From NCBI GenBank assembly GCA_022766165.1, contig QYLO01000003.1, positions 62,001 through 126,000 on the forward strand: DNA of 64,000 nucleotides. The letters are read 5' to 3'. The notes under the pieces were generated by a model. It did not search any database. It saw only the letters and a program-made list of their open reading frames with translations, and had not been told where the DNA came from. The position numbers and the translations under genes were made by a program. Below, piece after piece: positions 8,543 through 18,492 of the stretch. This DNA is from Candidatus Electrothrix gigas. GTDB lineage: Bacteria; Desulfobacterota; Desulfobulbia; Desulfobulbales; Desulfobulbaceae. The stretch's first letter is position 1. Every line of letters starts with the position of its first letter.

Positions 8543-11500
8543 ATGGGAAAAGGAATGGAACACAGGGCCGGATCAGTTATGGTCGTAGGCGGAGGTATCG
8601 CTGGGATACAAACCGCCCTTGATCTGACTGAACTTGGTTATTACGTCTATCTGCTGGAAAAAGCACCGGTTGTGGGCGGGGTTATGGCCCAGCTCGATAA
8701 GACCTTTCCGACCAATGACTGCTCTCTCTGAATACTTGCACCTAAGCTGGTAGAGGCCGGTCGGTCTCCAAATATAGAGATGATCACCAATGCGGATCTT
8801 TTGGCATTGGACGGAAAACCGGGTGATTTTACAGTAAAAGTACGGAAACGCCCTCGTTATATTGATGCGGACAAGTGTACAGCCTGTGGACTCTGTACCC
8901 AGTACTGTCCCAAGCATCTGGAAGATGCGTACAATGAAGGACTGGCTTTGACCCGTCCGATTCACATCGATTATGCCCAGGCCGTACCTGCGACCTATTA
9001 TATTGATCCCTCAGCCTGTATGTCTGTGCAGCACGATACCTGCCAGATCTGCGTGCCAGTCTGTCAGAGTCATGCCATTGACTTTGGTCAGCAGCCAGAA
9101 GAGGTTGATATTAAGGTCGGGGCAATGGTGCTGTCACCGGGTTTTGGCAGGATTGATGATGCCACCCTAGAGAAGTACTCCTATGGCCTGCATCCTGATG
9201 TAGTGACCGCTGTTGAGTTTGAGCGGATGACCACAGCCTCTGGCCCCTTTCTTGGTGAGGTAAAATGCTTTTCCGACGGTCGCCATCCAAAACGCATCGC
9301 CTTTATCCAATGCGTGGGGTCTCGGGATTTGGGCTGTAATAACGGCTACTGCTCTTCGGTCTGCTGTATGTATGCGATCAAGGAGGCAATGGTAGCCAAA
9401 GAGCATGATCCAGAAGTGGATATCACGGTCTACTACATGGATATCCGCACCCAGGGCAAGGAGTTTGACAAGGCCAGAGAACGGGCTGAGGCTATGGGCG
9501 TGAAGTTTGTCCGGGCAAAGGTGGCCGGTGTCACCCCTTGGGAGAAGCAGCTACGCCTGACCTATTCCACTCTGGACGGCAAGCACGAGTTCAAGCCCTA
9601 TGATATGGTAGTTCTCTCTGTGGGCTTAGAAGCACCCAAGGATGCCAAGGGTATTGCTGATATAACCGGTATTGAGCTGAATCACTATGACTTTGCTCAA
9701 ACCGATACCTTTAACCCGCTGAAAACCAGCGTGGAAGGGGTGGTCGTGGCCGGGGCATTTCAAGGACCAAAGGATATTCCCGAGTCAGTGACTCAGGCAT
9801 CGGCAACAGCCGGTATCGTGGCTGGAATGCTGGAAGAGCAGCGGGGAATGGGCATTGTTCATAAGTCCTACCCAGACGAAAAGCCTATGGATGAAGAGAT
9901 CCGCATTGGTGTTTTTGTCTGTCATTGCGGAATCAACATTGCCTCAGTCGTTGATGTACCTAAGGTGGAGGCATCGGTTGAGGGCATGGAGGGTGTGGTC
10001 TACCATACAGATTCCCTTTACTCCTGTTCTGCCGATGCAGTGAAGACCTTAAAAGATCGGATTGTTGAACATAATCTGAACCGGGTAGTTATTGCAGCCT
10101 GTTCCCCACGCACCCATGAGCCGCTTTTTCAGGAAACCTTGCGGGATGCAGGTCTGAATCGCTGTCTGATTGAGATGGTGAATATTCGCGATCAATGTTC
10201 CTGGGTCCATGCTGGTGAGCCAGAAGAGGCCACAAAGAAATCAGAGGATCTGTTGCGCATGGCTGTGGCCAAGGCCCGAGGTATGCGTCCCCTGCCGGAA
10301 CAGACTGTGCCAGTTACGCCCAAGGCTTTAATTATTGGAGCCGGGATTGCCGGAATGACCGTGGCCCTGACCTTGGCTGAACAGGGATTTGACTCTGTGC
10401 TGGTGGAGAAAGGCGATAAGCTCGGTGGCAGTCTGGGCTTGCTTAATCACACCTTAGATGCCGATCAGACCGCTTTACACCTGAAAAAATTGGTGGCTGA
10501 CGTTGAGGCGAACAAGCATATTGATGTGCTAACTAATGCCGAGTTAAAAGAATTTTCCGGATTTGTTGGCAATTTTTCCTCTGTACTTGCTGAGAAAGAT
10601 GGTACTGAGCATACGGTTGATCATGGTGTTGTAGTACTGGCAACTGGTGGTCATGAACATCGACCTGAAGGCTATTTGCTGGAACAGCATGACAAGGTAA
10701 TTACCCAAACCGAGCTAGAACAACAGTTAGCAGGTGGTGGGAAGGCCCCGGAATCCATTGTTATGATACAGTGTGCTGGTTCACGCGGTGATGATCTGAA
10801 CTACTGCTCTAAGGTCTGCTGTAACCATGCGGTTAAAAATGCGCTCAAGATCAAGGATCTGAATCCGGCCTCACAGGTCATTGTTCTGTATCGGGATATG
10901 CGGACCTACGGCTATGCCGAGGATGCCTATCGTGAGGCTCGGCTCAAGGGCGTGATATTTATCCCCTATGAGTTGGAGCAAAAACCGCAGATTGCAGCAC
11001 AGGGTGAAAGCCTGACAGTGAAGTTCTTTGATGCCCTGTTGCAGGAAGATATAGAGATGCAGCCGGAGATGGTGGCTCTGTCTGTGGGGATTGTCCCGGA
11101 TGGCACTGAGGATCTGAGTAAGCTGCTCAAGGCGCCGCTCACAGATGATCGTTTCTTCCTAGAGGCCCATGTGAAGTTGCGGCCTGTAGAACTGCCAGTC
11201 TCTGGAGTTTATGTCTGCGGTTTAGCCCACGCTCCGAAACCGGTGGACGAGACCATTGCCCAAGCGCAGGCAGCCGCTGCCAAGGCAGCCATTCCATTGG
11301 TCAAAGGTCAGGTAGGCATTGATCCTATCGTCTCTGTGGTGGAGCAGGAAAAATGTATTGGTTGCGGTATCTGCGCAAGCCTTTGTCCCTTTGGTGCCAT
11401 TGAAATCATCAAGCAGGACAAGAAACGGAAGGCCCAGACCATTGCAGCCTCTTGCAAGGCATGTGGTATCTGTTCCAGTCATTGCCCGACTTTTGCCATC

Positions 11501-11587
11501 TCTATGGGCGGGTTCACCAACGAGCAGATCATGGATCAGATTACAGCCTTCGGCAATGTGACAGCAGACGAACCGGTTGAAGCGTAA
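8543..11587 (+). CDS. hdrA: Selenocysteine-containing heterodisulfide reductase subunit A (duplicated HdrA type)
   Basis: Read through the in-frame TGA at 8729-8731 as selenocysteine (residue 63), this gives a 1014-residue HdrA. Translation continues in frame across the TGA ([19 protein letters not shown]), where other HdrA proteins have Cys. ATG 8543 follows GGAG at 8533. Order of parts: FAD-binding GGGIAGIQ (about 15-40); ferredoxin cysteines [12 protein letters not shown] from residue 112; a Cys-rich segment (CQICVPVC); a second half starting near [11 protein letters not shown] with another FAD domain ([13 protein letters not shown], about 593); and two C-terminal [4Fe-4S] motifs ([12 protein letters not shown] from 938, [12 protein letters not shown]). 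HdrA is the flavin-based electron-bifurcating subunit of soluble Hdr complexes. mvhD follows; no hdrB or hdrC is near. It probably couples hydrogenase, formate or ferredoxin electrons to the acs pathway, which is inference. Confidence 0.9.
8746..8761 (+). promoter_or_regulatory. Candidate bacterial SECIS hairpin in hdrA
   Basis: Fourteen bases after the TGA, GCTGG pairs with CCGGT (two G-U pairs) around the loop TAGAGG. Position and a G in the small loop fit bacterial SECIS elements, but the stem is weak and other foldings of this stretch are possible. Confidence 0.35.
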
Positions 11588-11608
11588 AGCGTCATCTGAT
11601 AACGCACT

Positions 11609-11682
11609 GTAGGGGCAGATCCCTGTGTCTGCCCTGATTAAGATATGGTGATATTTCGGGCGATCACAAGGATCGCCCCTAC
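11609..11682. repeat. GTAGGGGC palindromic spacer repeat, copy B
   Basis: The module GTAGGGGCAGATCCCTGTGT...TGCCC is followed after a short AT-rich spacer by an inverted module GGGCGATCACAAGGATCGCC closing with CCCTAC. It has the same architecture as the copy at 127-197 and fills most of the hdrA-mvhD gap. Confidence 0.75.
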
Positions 11683-11722
11683 GCCTGATCTGAAAAAATC
11701 AACATCTATGCGAGGTGTTTTG

Positions 11723-12322
11723 ATGAGTAATGATTTCAGTCCCAAGATTTTGGGTTTTTTATGTAACTGGTGCTGCTATGCAGCTGCCGATGCAGCCGGA
11801 GTTTCCCGGTTTCAATATCCACCCAACCTGCGCACTATCCGAGTGATGTGTACTGGTCGGGTGGATCCAGCCTTTATCCTGCGTGGTTTTATTGAGGGTG
11901 CAGACGGCATCTTCACCGGTGGCTGACAACACGGTGAATGTCATTACCAGGTAGGTAATTACGATGCAATGGGTGTGGATGCGCTGGTCAGAAAGGTACT
12001 GGAAGACGTGGGTATTCGCAAAGAACGATATGATCTTGAGTGGGCCTCTGCTGCTGAAGCACCACGCTTTGTCAAGCTGATCACTGACTTTACTGAACGG
12101 ATGAAGGAGCTTGGTCCGTTGGGTGAGGCTGAAGGTCTATCTCAGGAAGAAATAAAGGAACGGCTTGAAAAGGCCCTTGCTGCGGTTTCAGATCGCAAGG
12201 TTCGGATGAGCTTTGGTAATGCTGCCAAGGCGGTGCGCAAGGATGCGATCTGGACACCGGAACATATAGATGAGGTGGTTACCACCAAGATGGCAAAGTC
12301 TTTGGATAAGGCACTGGTCTAA
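11723..12322 (+). CDS. mvhD: Selenocysteine-containing MvhD (hydrogenase/Hdr linker iron-sulfur subunit)
   Basis: Start ATG 11723 has GAGGTG upstream. The frame contains TGA at 11924-11926 (residue 68), read as selenocysteine: GADGIFTGG-U-QHGECHYQVGNY, where relatives have Cys. The full protein is 199 residues. Other cluster-binding residues are C14, C17/C18 (LCNWCCYAAADAAG), C43 (VMCTGRVDP) and C73. MvhD carries a [2Fe-2S] centre and passes electrons between a hydrogenase or formate dehydrogenase and HdrA. The C-terminal 60 residues are longer than in minimal MvhD. It lies 135 bp downstream of hdrA on the same strand, the gap being filled by a palindromic repeat. Confidence 0.9.
11943..11959 (+). 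promoter_or_regulatory. Candidate bacterial SECIS hairpin in mvhD
   Basis: ATTACC pairs perfectly with GGTAAT around the loop AGGTA, starting 16 bases after the TGA codon. Distance, small apical loop and a G in the first loop positions match the known rules for bacterial SECIS elements. Confidence 0.65.
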
Positions 12323-12434
12323 AAATTTCAGCTTCTGCCTTAGATATGCAAGCGGTTGGGGTACGTAAAGTATCTCAGCCGCTTTTGCTCTGGATGGGAT
12401 ACTCTTCAGCAAGAGAGATAAAGGGATAAAGGCT

Positions 12435-13457
12435 TTAGAGAACCATCCTCACTGTACCCCGTGGAACAGCAGAATTTGTACTCAGGGTAATACGTTGCCA
12501 CAAGTCAAGCTGTTGCAACCGCTTAACATTAGCCAACTTCATACCCCGAAAAACAGACTGATCCCGTTCATTGATACAGAGTTGCACGCTCTCCTGAACA
12601 GGAATTTGCGCAAACAATCTTCTTGTCTGTTGCAACATCAAACGGGAGGCCACCAGCTCACCAAAGGCTGGATGCCAAGGCCCTGCCAGCAAAGATGCCT
12701 CCAGCTCAGGTCCGGCCTGCAAGCCCATACGAACCACCCGAATACCAGCTTGCTCAAAACGCTCTTTCATCCACGCAGCCAGTACCACAGCTTTTTCTAG
12801 GCTTAACGGTACATATTTGCCCCGCTTATATTGCTCTGCCAACTCACTCTGCTGCACAACCAACAGGGGATAAATACGGACAAAATCAGGCTGTAAGGCA
12901 ATAACCTGCTCAACGGTTTGTCGTAACGTGGCTTGAGTATCTCCTTGTAATCCCAACATAAGCTGAATCCCTATTTCCATCCCAGCCTGCCGAAGAACAA
13001 GAATCGCTTGCACAACATCAGCCGCTGTATGGCCCCGCTTGGCCAAGGCCAGCACCTGATCCTTCATGGACTGCACTCCAAGTTCTACAGTGGAGACCTG
13101 ATAGCGTTGTAGCAGGGCAACACGTTCCTGATCAATATAATCGGGCCGAGTGGAGAGACGAAGCTCCTGCACCCTCTCCTGCTCCAGAAAAGGAGCAAGG
13201 ATTTCTAAGAGTTCTCTCTGACGCTCTTGAGGTAAGCCGGTAAAACTTCCGCCGTAAAAGGCCACTTGGACCTTGCGCTGAACCGGGCCTTTTCTGTCAA
13301 GCCAGGTTTCAACAGTTTTTTGGACAGTTTGAGCTGTTACTGGTTTTTCTCTGTACCCGCTAATCCTGCGCTGATTACAGAACACACAGCAATGCGGGCA
13401 GCCCTCATGGGGAATAAAAACCGGAATAACAAAAAGAGCTTTAGCTTTAGTGGGCAT
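12435..13457 (-). CDS. Elp3-like radical SAM protein
   Basis: Start chosen at ATG 13457 (MPTKAKALFVIPVFIP), giving 340 residues; it overlaps the stop of the upstream protease gene by 11 bp. The radical SAM cluster motif is CPHCCVFCNQ (C-x3-C-x2-C), followed by FYGGSFTGLP and glycine-rich SAM-binding segments (STVELGVQSM, IGIQLMLGLQGDT). These motifs and the order resemble the radical SAM half of Elp3/TIGR01211-type proteins, here without an acetyltransferase domain. The C-terminal 90 residues contain a family-specific segment (LAGPWHPAFGELV). Substrate unknown; RNA modification would be a reasonable guess only. It is probably translated with the protease gene upstream. Confidence 0.8.
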   Translation of the reverse strand: MPTKAKALFVIPVFIPHEGCPHCCVFCNQRRISGYREKPVTAQTVQKTVETWLDRKGPVQRKVQVAFYGGSFTGLPQERQRELLEILAPFLEQERVQELRLSTRPDYIDQERVALLQRYQVSTVELGVQSMKDQVLALAKRGHTAADVVQAILVLRQAGMEIGIQLMLGLQGDTQATLRQTVEQVIALQPDFVRIYPLLVVQQSELAEQYKRGKYVPLSLEKAVVLAAWMKERFEQAGIRVVRMGLQAGPELEASLLAGPWHPAFGELVASRLMLQQTRRLFAQIPVQESVQLCINERDQSVFRGMKLANVKRLQQLDLWQRITLSTNSAVPRGTVRMVL

Positions 13458-15465
13458 TATCAAAAAACTCAATGCTCTGAAAAAAACGATCACAATCCTG
13501 CTCTACGTCTTTCTCTGCCGTGGATGTCTTATAGGTACAACTGATCGTAAAAACCTTTTGAATCTTTTCATCAAAGGGATCAATAATGATCTTTTTTGTT
13601 TGCAAAGCGGTTTTTTTAATCAACAACTGATCACCCTTGGTGATCGGTTTGCCAGAAAAATCACCCTGTCCTGCAACAACTTCTTCCCAAATACCAAGAT
13701 AGGCATCCGAGTTAAAGGGACTTGGCTCATAATACGGTCGAATACTGTAAGAGGCTGGACGGCTTTTTTTGGGAAACAGGGCAAGCATAACCAAATCTTC
13801 AGCAAGAAGCTGGTCATTGGCATATCCTAAATGGAGACGAAGAATCGACTTATCGGTAATGGCAGGATTCTCAAGATCAATTTGAAAATCCTTCAGGCGA
13901 ATCAAGGTCTGCTTTCCCTTATGAAAAATTTGAACCTGCTGAAAAAAAGTGGGTAAATATTCCTTGCCCAAAGCAAGGTATTCCTGCCAATCCTTCAGAC
14001 TGCCCCAATAACCAACAGGCAGCTCATTACTTCCCTCCTGCGTGGTGGCAAAGTAATCTAGGCCAAGGATATCTGTTGTATCATCGATAACACTGCAAAT
14101 TACTCCCTTGGGATAGGGAAGGCAGTGGCTGTATAAAAAATAATTTGCATAGGGTACATACCAGAGGGAAGAACGCCATGTTCGCCCCAGTTTATCCTGC
14201 CAAACCTCCTGACTCACCGGTTCACCAAGGCTGGTCACAGGAACCTTATCTGTCCCGATAGAACGAAAATAGGGTATCGCAGTCAACAACGTGTCCAGAA
14301 TCATTTTCGGAGAATCAAGAAAGGTCTTCAGATCAACATGCTCTGGTTTTTCAATAATAGCCTGGACGTCAAAATGATCTAACGAGCCATGATAAACACT
14401 CTGCTTTGCTGCCAAAGGTTCTTTTTTCAGGCGTTGTGATTTTGCTGTCCATTTACGGAAATAAATATCTGGCATTATTGCAGAGAAACCCTGTATGGCT
14501 GGCTGATTTCTTAAATAAAAACGGAATCGTTTTCCACGAGGAAAATTTTTGTCCTGTACCTTTTCGGTCAACTCTTTTCTCATCTCCTGATACAAGGCCC
14601 CAAGAGAGGCTTGGGTCTTCTCTGTAATTTCTGCCAACGTTGCTGGCAGAGTCAACTGATATGACCAGTCTTTGATAAGGAATTCCGAAGTGCCTTCAAT
14701 GGAAATCGTGACATTGCGAGCAGTAAACTCTGCCTGCTGGGTGAGATTGTCTATCTCGCTGATTGGAATAGCAATATTGTAATTCTCACTCTGATTTTTC
14801 TGAACAATGAGGCCAACTACCTCGCCTTCTGTGTTGAGCAGGGGACCGCCGCTGTTGCCTGGAGATGCAGGAGAAGAAAAACGGATATTCTGCCAATTAC
14901 CATAGGTATGCTCTGGGGTAAAGGAGGCTACCTGTCCTGCCCGGTACGATATCCCCTGGCCCAGGGCATTTCCCGCAGAAAAAACCGTATCTCCGATTTC
15001 GACTTTTTGATTAAAGCGAAGCGTTGTTATTTTTTTGGGATACTTTTTGAGATCAAAGACCATCATATCCCGACGATTTGAGCATTTATACACCTTATCA
15101 AGAGGGTAAACCGTCCCGTCCATGTCACGGATAAAAAAATCTTTACGCAGAGAAAAATACATAAAGTCAAAAACGTGTTCAGCTGTCATTAACTGTTTTT
15201 GATTGATAAAAAATGCTGTTCCTATGCTGTGATACTTTTCTGTCCTTTCAACATAGTCCAGTTTTTCAAAAGGCAACTTCTTGGCATAGTGTATCTTTTT
15301 ATCCTCTAACTTTGGAGTAACCACCTCATAAATACCGTGATTAAGTTTGAGGATCAGTTCTTTGTCCAAAAATTCAATATTATTGCCAGCAAAAATATTT
15401 TCACTGGCCAGCAAGAGGCATAAGAAGCTGAACACGGTACAGCAGAACATTGTAAAAACTTTCAT
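13447..15465 (-). CDS. Secreted trypsin-like serine protease
   Basis: Start ATG 15465 has a good RBS (CGGAG) and begins a Sec signal peptide (MKVFTMFCCTVFSFLCLLLA, cleavage near IFA-GN); the longer open frame upstream is not coding. The 672-residue protein has an S1 trypsin-like domain in its first 300 residues: His in MTAEHVFDF, Asp in RRDMMVFDLKK and Ser in ASPGNSGGPLLN, the DegP-type catalytic triad. The remaining 370 residues have no PDZ motif I can recognise and no membrane anchor. It is probably a periplasmic or exported protease. It is followed with overlap by the radical SAM gene and preceded by rnc. Confidence 0.8.
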   Translation of the reverse strand: MKVFTMFCCTVFSFLCLLLASENIFAGNNIEFLDKELILKLNHGIYEVVTPKLEDKKIHYAKKLPFEKLDYVERTEKYHSIGTAFFINQKQLMTAEHVFDFMYFSLRKDFFIRDMDGTVYPLDKVYKCSNRRDMMVFDLKKYPKKITTLRFNQKVEIGDTVFSAGNALGQGISYRAGQVASFTPEHTYGNWQNIRFSSPASPGNSGGPLLNTEGEVVGLIVQKNQSENYNIAIPISEIDNLTQQAEFTARNVTISIEGTSEFLIKDWSYQLTLPATLAEITEKTQASLGALYQEMRKELTEKVQDKNFPRGKRFRFYLRNQPAIQGFSAIMPDIYFRKWTAKSQRLKKEPLAAKQSVYHGSLDHFDVQAIIEKPEHVDLKTFLDSPKMILDTLLTAIPYFRSIGTDKVPVTSLGEPVSQEVWQDKLGRTWRSSLWYVPYANYFLYSHCLPYPKGVICSVIDDTTDILGLDYFATTQEGSNELPVGYWGSLKDWQEYLALGKEYLPTFFQQVQIFHKGKQTLIRLKDFQIDLENPAITDKSILRLHLGYANDQLLAEDLVMLALFPKKSRPASYSIRPYYEPSPFNSDAYLGIWEEVVAGQGDFSGKPITKGDQLLIKKTALQTKKIIIDPFDEKIQKVFTISCTYKTSTAEKDVEQDCDRFFQSIEFFDNAH

Positions 15466-15511
15466 ACAAATAACTCCGTTAGGTAAGATGTTGGTATTAT
15501 GTTGTAGTTCA

Positions 15512-16252
15512 CTACTCTTTGAGCAAGGCAAGAGATGTAAGAGATGTAAGAGCTGCACGAGCCGCCCGCTGTTCTGCTTCTTTTTTACTGCCAGCCTGGC
15601 CAGAGCCAAGCACCTCATCCCGAAATCGGGCTGACACAGAAAAAATCCGGTCATGGGCTGGTCCCTCTTCTTTATCAAGAATATAGGTTGGACCCTGATT
15701 GTGTACTTCCTGAAGATACTCCTGCAGGCGACTCTTGGCATCGGCATGAATGAGTTGCTCGCCCTGCTGGTCAATCAGCGGAGTAAAGGTCAGTTGCACA
15801 TGCTGCAACACCACTTCATAACCTGAATCCATAAACATGGCTCCAATTAATGCCTCATAAGCACAGGAGAGTATTGAGGACTTTTCTCGGCCTCCAGAAA
15901 TGTCCTCACCGCGTCCTAAAAGAAGATATTTTCCCAAGTCAAGGTCACGAGCAACCGTTGCCAGTCCACTTTCATTCACCAGAGCAGAGCGGATTCGGGT
16001 CAGTTGCCCTTCACGCTTTTTGGGAAAGCGGGTAAAGAGTATATGTCCTATGGTCAGATCCAACACGGCATCTCCTAGAAATTCCAAGGTTTCATTATGT
16101 TGGCTTTTTTCTAAGCGTTCAAAGGCAAACGAGCTATGAATCATGGACAACAGCAACGGTTCTTTGTCAGTAAAGGTATAGCCTAACTTTTTCTGGAGTT
16201 CTGCAAGCTGCTCTGCCTGATCGAGAAGCAATACTTCAAGTGTGGTTCCCAT
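15512..16252 (-). CDS. rnc: Ribonuclease III
   Basis: A 246-residue protein, normal for RNase III. The N-terminal RNase III domain has the signature NETLEFLGDAVLDL and the second acidic site (CAYEALIGAMFMDSG). The C-terminal double-stranded RNA-binding domain runs from DAKSRLQEYLQE to KEAEQRAARAALTSL. It processes rRNA and mRNA duplexes as a dimer. The usual partner era is not adjacent; the protease gene follows 46 bp downstream. Confidence 0.95.
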   Translation of the reverse strand: MGTTLEVLLLDQAEQLAELQKKLGYTFTDKEPLLLSMIHSSFAFERLEKSQHNETLEFLGDAVLDLTIGHILFTRFPKKREGQLTRIRSALVNESGLATVARDLDLGKYLLLGRGEDISGGREKSSILSCAYEALIGAMFMDSGYEVVLQHVQLTFTPLIDQQGEQLIHADAKSRLQEYLQEVHNQGPTYILDKEEGPAHDRIFSVSARFRDEVLGSGQAGSKKEAEQRAARAALTSLTSLALLKE

Positions 16253-16425
16253 TTTTTCTTTACAGAAGAATTTAGTAACAACTCTCTCATTTTTTTGTTA
16301 TTTCAATAAAAAAGCTCGTTAGCCAGCTACGTAATGAGCTGTGATAGGCTGACATAAGAAAAAGAGAGTATTTTTTCCTTGTCAAAATCGTCAAGTATTA
16401 GTATAAAGGTCAACGTTGCAGATGA

Positions 16426-16500
16426 GGCGACGTAGCCAAGCGGTAAGGCGGAGGTCTGCAAAACCTTTACTCAGCGGTTCAAATCCGCTCGTCGCCTCCA
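16426..16500 (+). tRNA. tRNA-Cys (GCA)
   Basis: A cloverleaf can be drawn: acceptor stem GGCGACG / CGTCGCC, anticodon loop CTGCAAA with anticodon GCA, T arm GCGGTTCAAATCCGC, discriminator T and an encoded CCA (16498-16500). A strong terminator follows directly. Confidence 0.95.
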
Positions 16501-16513
16501 ATAAAACCACTCA

Positions 16514-16550
16514 AGGCCGGAAGAGAACTTTTCTTTTCCGGCCTTTTTTT
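16514..16550 (+). terminator. Intrinsic terminator after tRNA-Cys
   Basis: AAGGCCGGAA pairs with TTCCGGCCTT and is followed by a T run, 14 bases after the tRNA. Confidence 0.9.
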
Positions 16551-16626
16551 GTCAAACGCTTTTTTGTCAAACGTCAATGTCCACCTTGTTATCGCTTTAA
16601 GTTACCAGCTTAACCTACCGTTTTAA

Positions 16627-17937
16627 TTACCTTTTTGACATGGCAACAAAGGGACGTGCAGGTTCTCCGATATACACCTGTCTCGGACGTCCTATCTTTC
16701 CATCAGGATCTTCCTGCTGCTCCTTCCACTGGGCAATCCAGCCCGGAAGACGGCCCAAGGCAAACATAACCGTAAACATATTTGTGGGAATTCCCAGGGC
16801 CCGATAAATAATACCCGAATAAAAGTCAACATTGGGAAACAGGTTGCGTTCAACAAAGTATTGATCATTCAAGGCAATCTCTTCCAAACGCCGTGCGATA
16901 TCAAGCAATGGGTCAGAGACATTGAGAACCTGTAAGAGGTCATCACAGGCTTCCTTAATGATTTTCCCGCGTGGGTCATAGGTCTTATAGACCCGATGAC
17001 CAAAGCCTGATAACTTGAAGGGATCAGATTTATCCTTAGCCTTTTCAATGTACTTTTTAAAATTATCCTGATCACTATGAATGGTTTCCAGCATGGTCAC
17101 TACGGCCTCATTGGCACCTCCATGCAGTGGTCCCCACAGGGCATTAATACCAGCAGAGATAGAGGAGTAAAGATTAACGCCAGCACTTCCAACTAAACGC
17201 ACCGTTGATGTTGAACAGTTCTGTTCATGATCAGCATGGAGAATAAGCAGTTTATTGAGAGCTGCCACCGCCTCTGGATGAACCGTATAGGGTTGAATCG
17301 GTTTATCAAACATCATGTTCAAAAAGTTACCGCAATAGTTCAGATCAGGACGAGGATAAACCAGAGGATGTCCCATACTTTTTTTATAAGTAAATGCGGC
17401 AATGGTACGAATCTTTGAGATCAGGCGGGCAGCAGCTATATTAAGGGTCTTGAGTGGATCATCGCTCATCTCTGGATAATAGCTGCTCAAACTGTTCACC
17501 ATGACGGAAAGAATAGCCATAGGCGGTGCATAAGGTGGAAAATGATCAAAGAAATGAATCATATCCTCATGAACAAGAGAAAAACGTTTCAACAACTGGC
17601 GAAAGTTCTCATACTCTGTTGGATTCGGCAGATGTCCATGAACCAAGAGGTACGCAACCTCTATAAAGACACATTTCTCTGCAAGTTCCTCAATAGCATA
17701 ACCACGGTAGGATAAGATGCCCTCTTTGCCATCAAGAAAGGTGATATCGCTGGTACAAGAAGCTGTATTTTTATAACCAGGGTCTAGGGTTGTATAGCCA
17801 GTTTGCTGTAACAGATTTCCGATATTTATCGCCTTGTCATTTTCTGTCCCAAAAACCACAGGCAAAGAATATGTCTTTCCCCCTACCGTAAGGATGGCCT
17901 CAGAGCCGCTTTTTTCGGCACTCTTTTCTGTACTCAT
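16627..17937 (-). CDS. gltA: Citrate synthase (type II)
   Basis: A 436-residue protein, typical of the hexameric bacterial type. It condenses oxaloacetate and acetyl-CoA to citrate. Active-site regions are visible: His in ILHADHEQNCSTST, His in GFGHRVYKTYDPRG and Asp in NVDFYSGIIYRALG. Residues 80-105 carry the usual ILSYRGYAIEELA. It is transcribed away from a 555-bp spacer and toward tRNA-Cys. It probably feeds the TCA cycle, or works in reverse carbon flow together with the acs genes. Confidence 0.95.
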   Translation of the reverse strand: MSTEKSAEKSGSEAILTVGGKTYSLPVVFGTENDKAINIGNLLQQTGYTTLDPGYKNTASCTSDITFLDGKEGILSYRGYAIEELAEKCVFIEVAYLLVHGHLPNPTEYENFRQLLKRFSLVHEDMIHFFDHFPPYAPPMAILSVMVNSLSSYYPEMSDDPLKTLNIAAARLISKIRTIAAFTYKKSMGHPLVYPRPDLNYCGNFLNMMFDKPIQPYTVHPEAVAALNKLLILHADHEQNCSTSTVRLVGSAGVNLYSSISAGINALWGPLHGGANEAVVTMLETIHSDQDNFKKYIEKAKDKSDPFKLSGFGHRVYKTYDPRGKIIKEACDDLLQVLNVSDPLLDIARRLEEIALNDQYFVERNLFPNVDFYSGIIYRALGIPTNMFTVMFALGRLPGWIAQWKEQQEDPDGKIGRPRQVYIGEPARPFVAMSKR

Positions 17938-18492
17938 AATAAAATACCTCTATGTTGTTGTGGTTTACCTTGTTGAACAATCTTACCCGCAGTGAAGGCT
18001 CTTCATGCTTAAAAATTGAAAACATAATGCGAGTTTTCCCCTGTTCGGTTACAATCCTCTCAAACGTATAAGCAGGCTAAAATGTGACAAATGCAACAAA
18101 TGCGACAAAAACATGAAGCGAGATCCGGAACAAGCAAAGAGGGGGCAATCCGGGCGACAAAAATGACGTATTTAACTGAAATTAAAGTAAAAGCCGAACG
18201 GTAACATGGAGAGGTCTACGTGCAATCCGTTAAATCCATAAATATACAATGATATGAGCAAGGAAGCCTACCTGATCAGTTATGAGCTGTTACCTAACTG
18301 TACCTAACTGTTACCTATTTACTCCGTCGTGTGGGACGCATTTTACAGTACTTCCCTAAAAAAATCAAGGCGTATACCATATTCTGAAATATCCATTCCA
18401 GAATGTTTCAGAATATTCCAAAACAACAAAAATATAACAGAACAAACTTTTCTCCCTTTAATAGAATTAGCTAAAATTAGCTGAAATCAACT
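17938..18492. other. Spacer between divergent gltA and the 18493 gene
   Basis: No convincing coding frame. It must hold both divergent promoters. Visible structure: a short direct repeat built on TGTTACCTAACTG at about 18289-18318 and an imperfect inverted stretch around TTCTGAAATATCC / TTCAGAATATTCC (about 18381-18420) that could be an operator. I see no clear sigma-54 site or riboswitch. Confidence 0.5.

Noticed and set aside
8729..8731. The TGA in hdrA as a nonsense mutation making a pseudogene
   Set aside because: The frame continues with full HdrA similarity, the codon lies at a known Cys/Sec position, and mvhD shows the same pattern.
15466..15774. The upstream extension of the protease frame as its true N-terminus
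   Set aside because: It overlaps rnc on the same strand, has no RBS, and would bury the signal peptide that starts at 15465.
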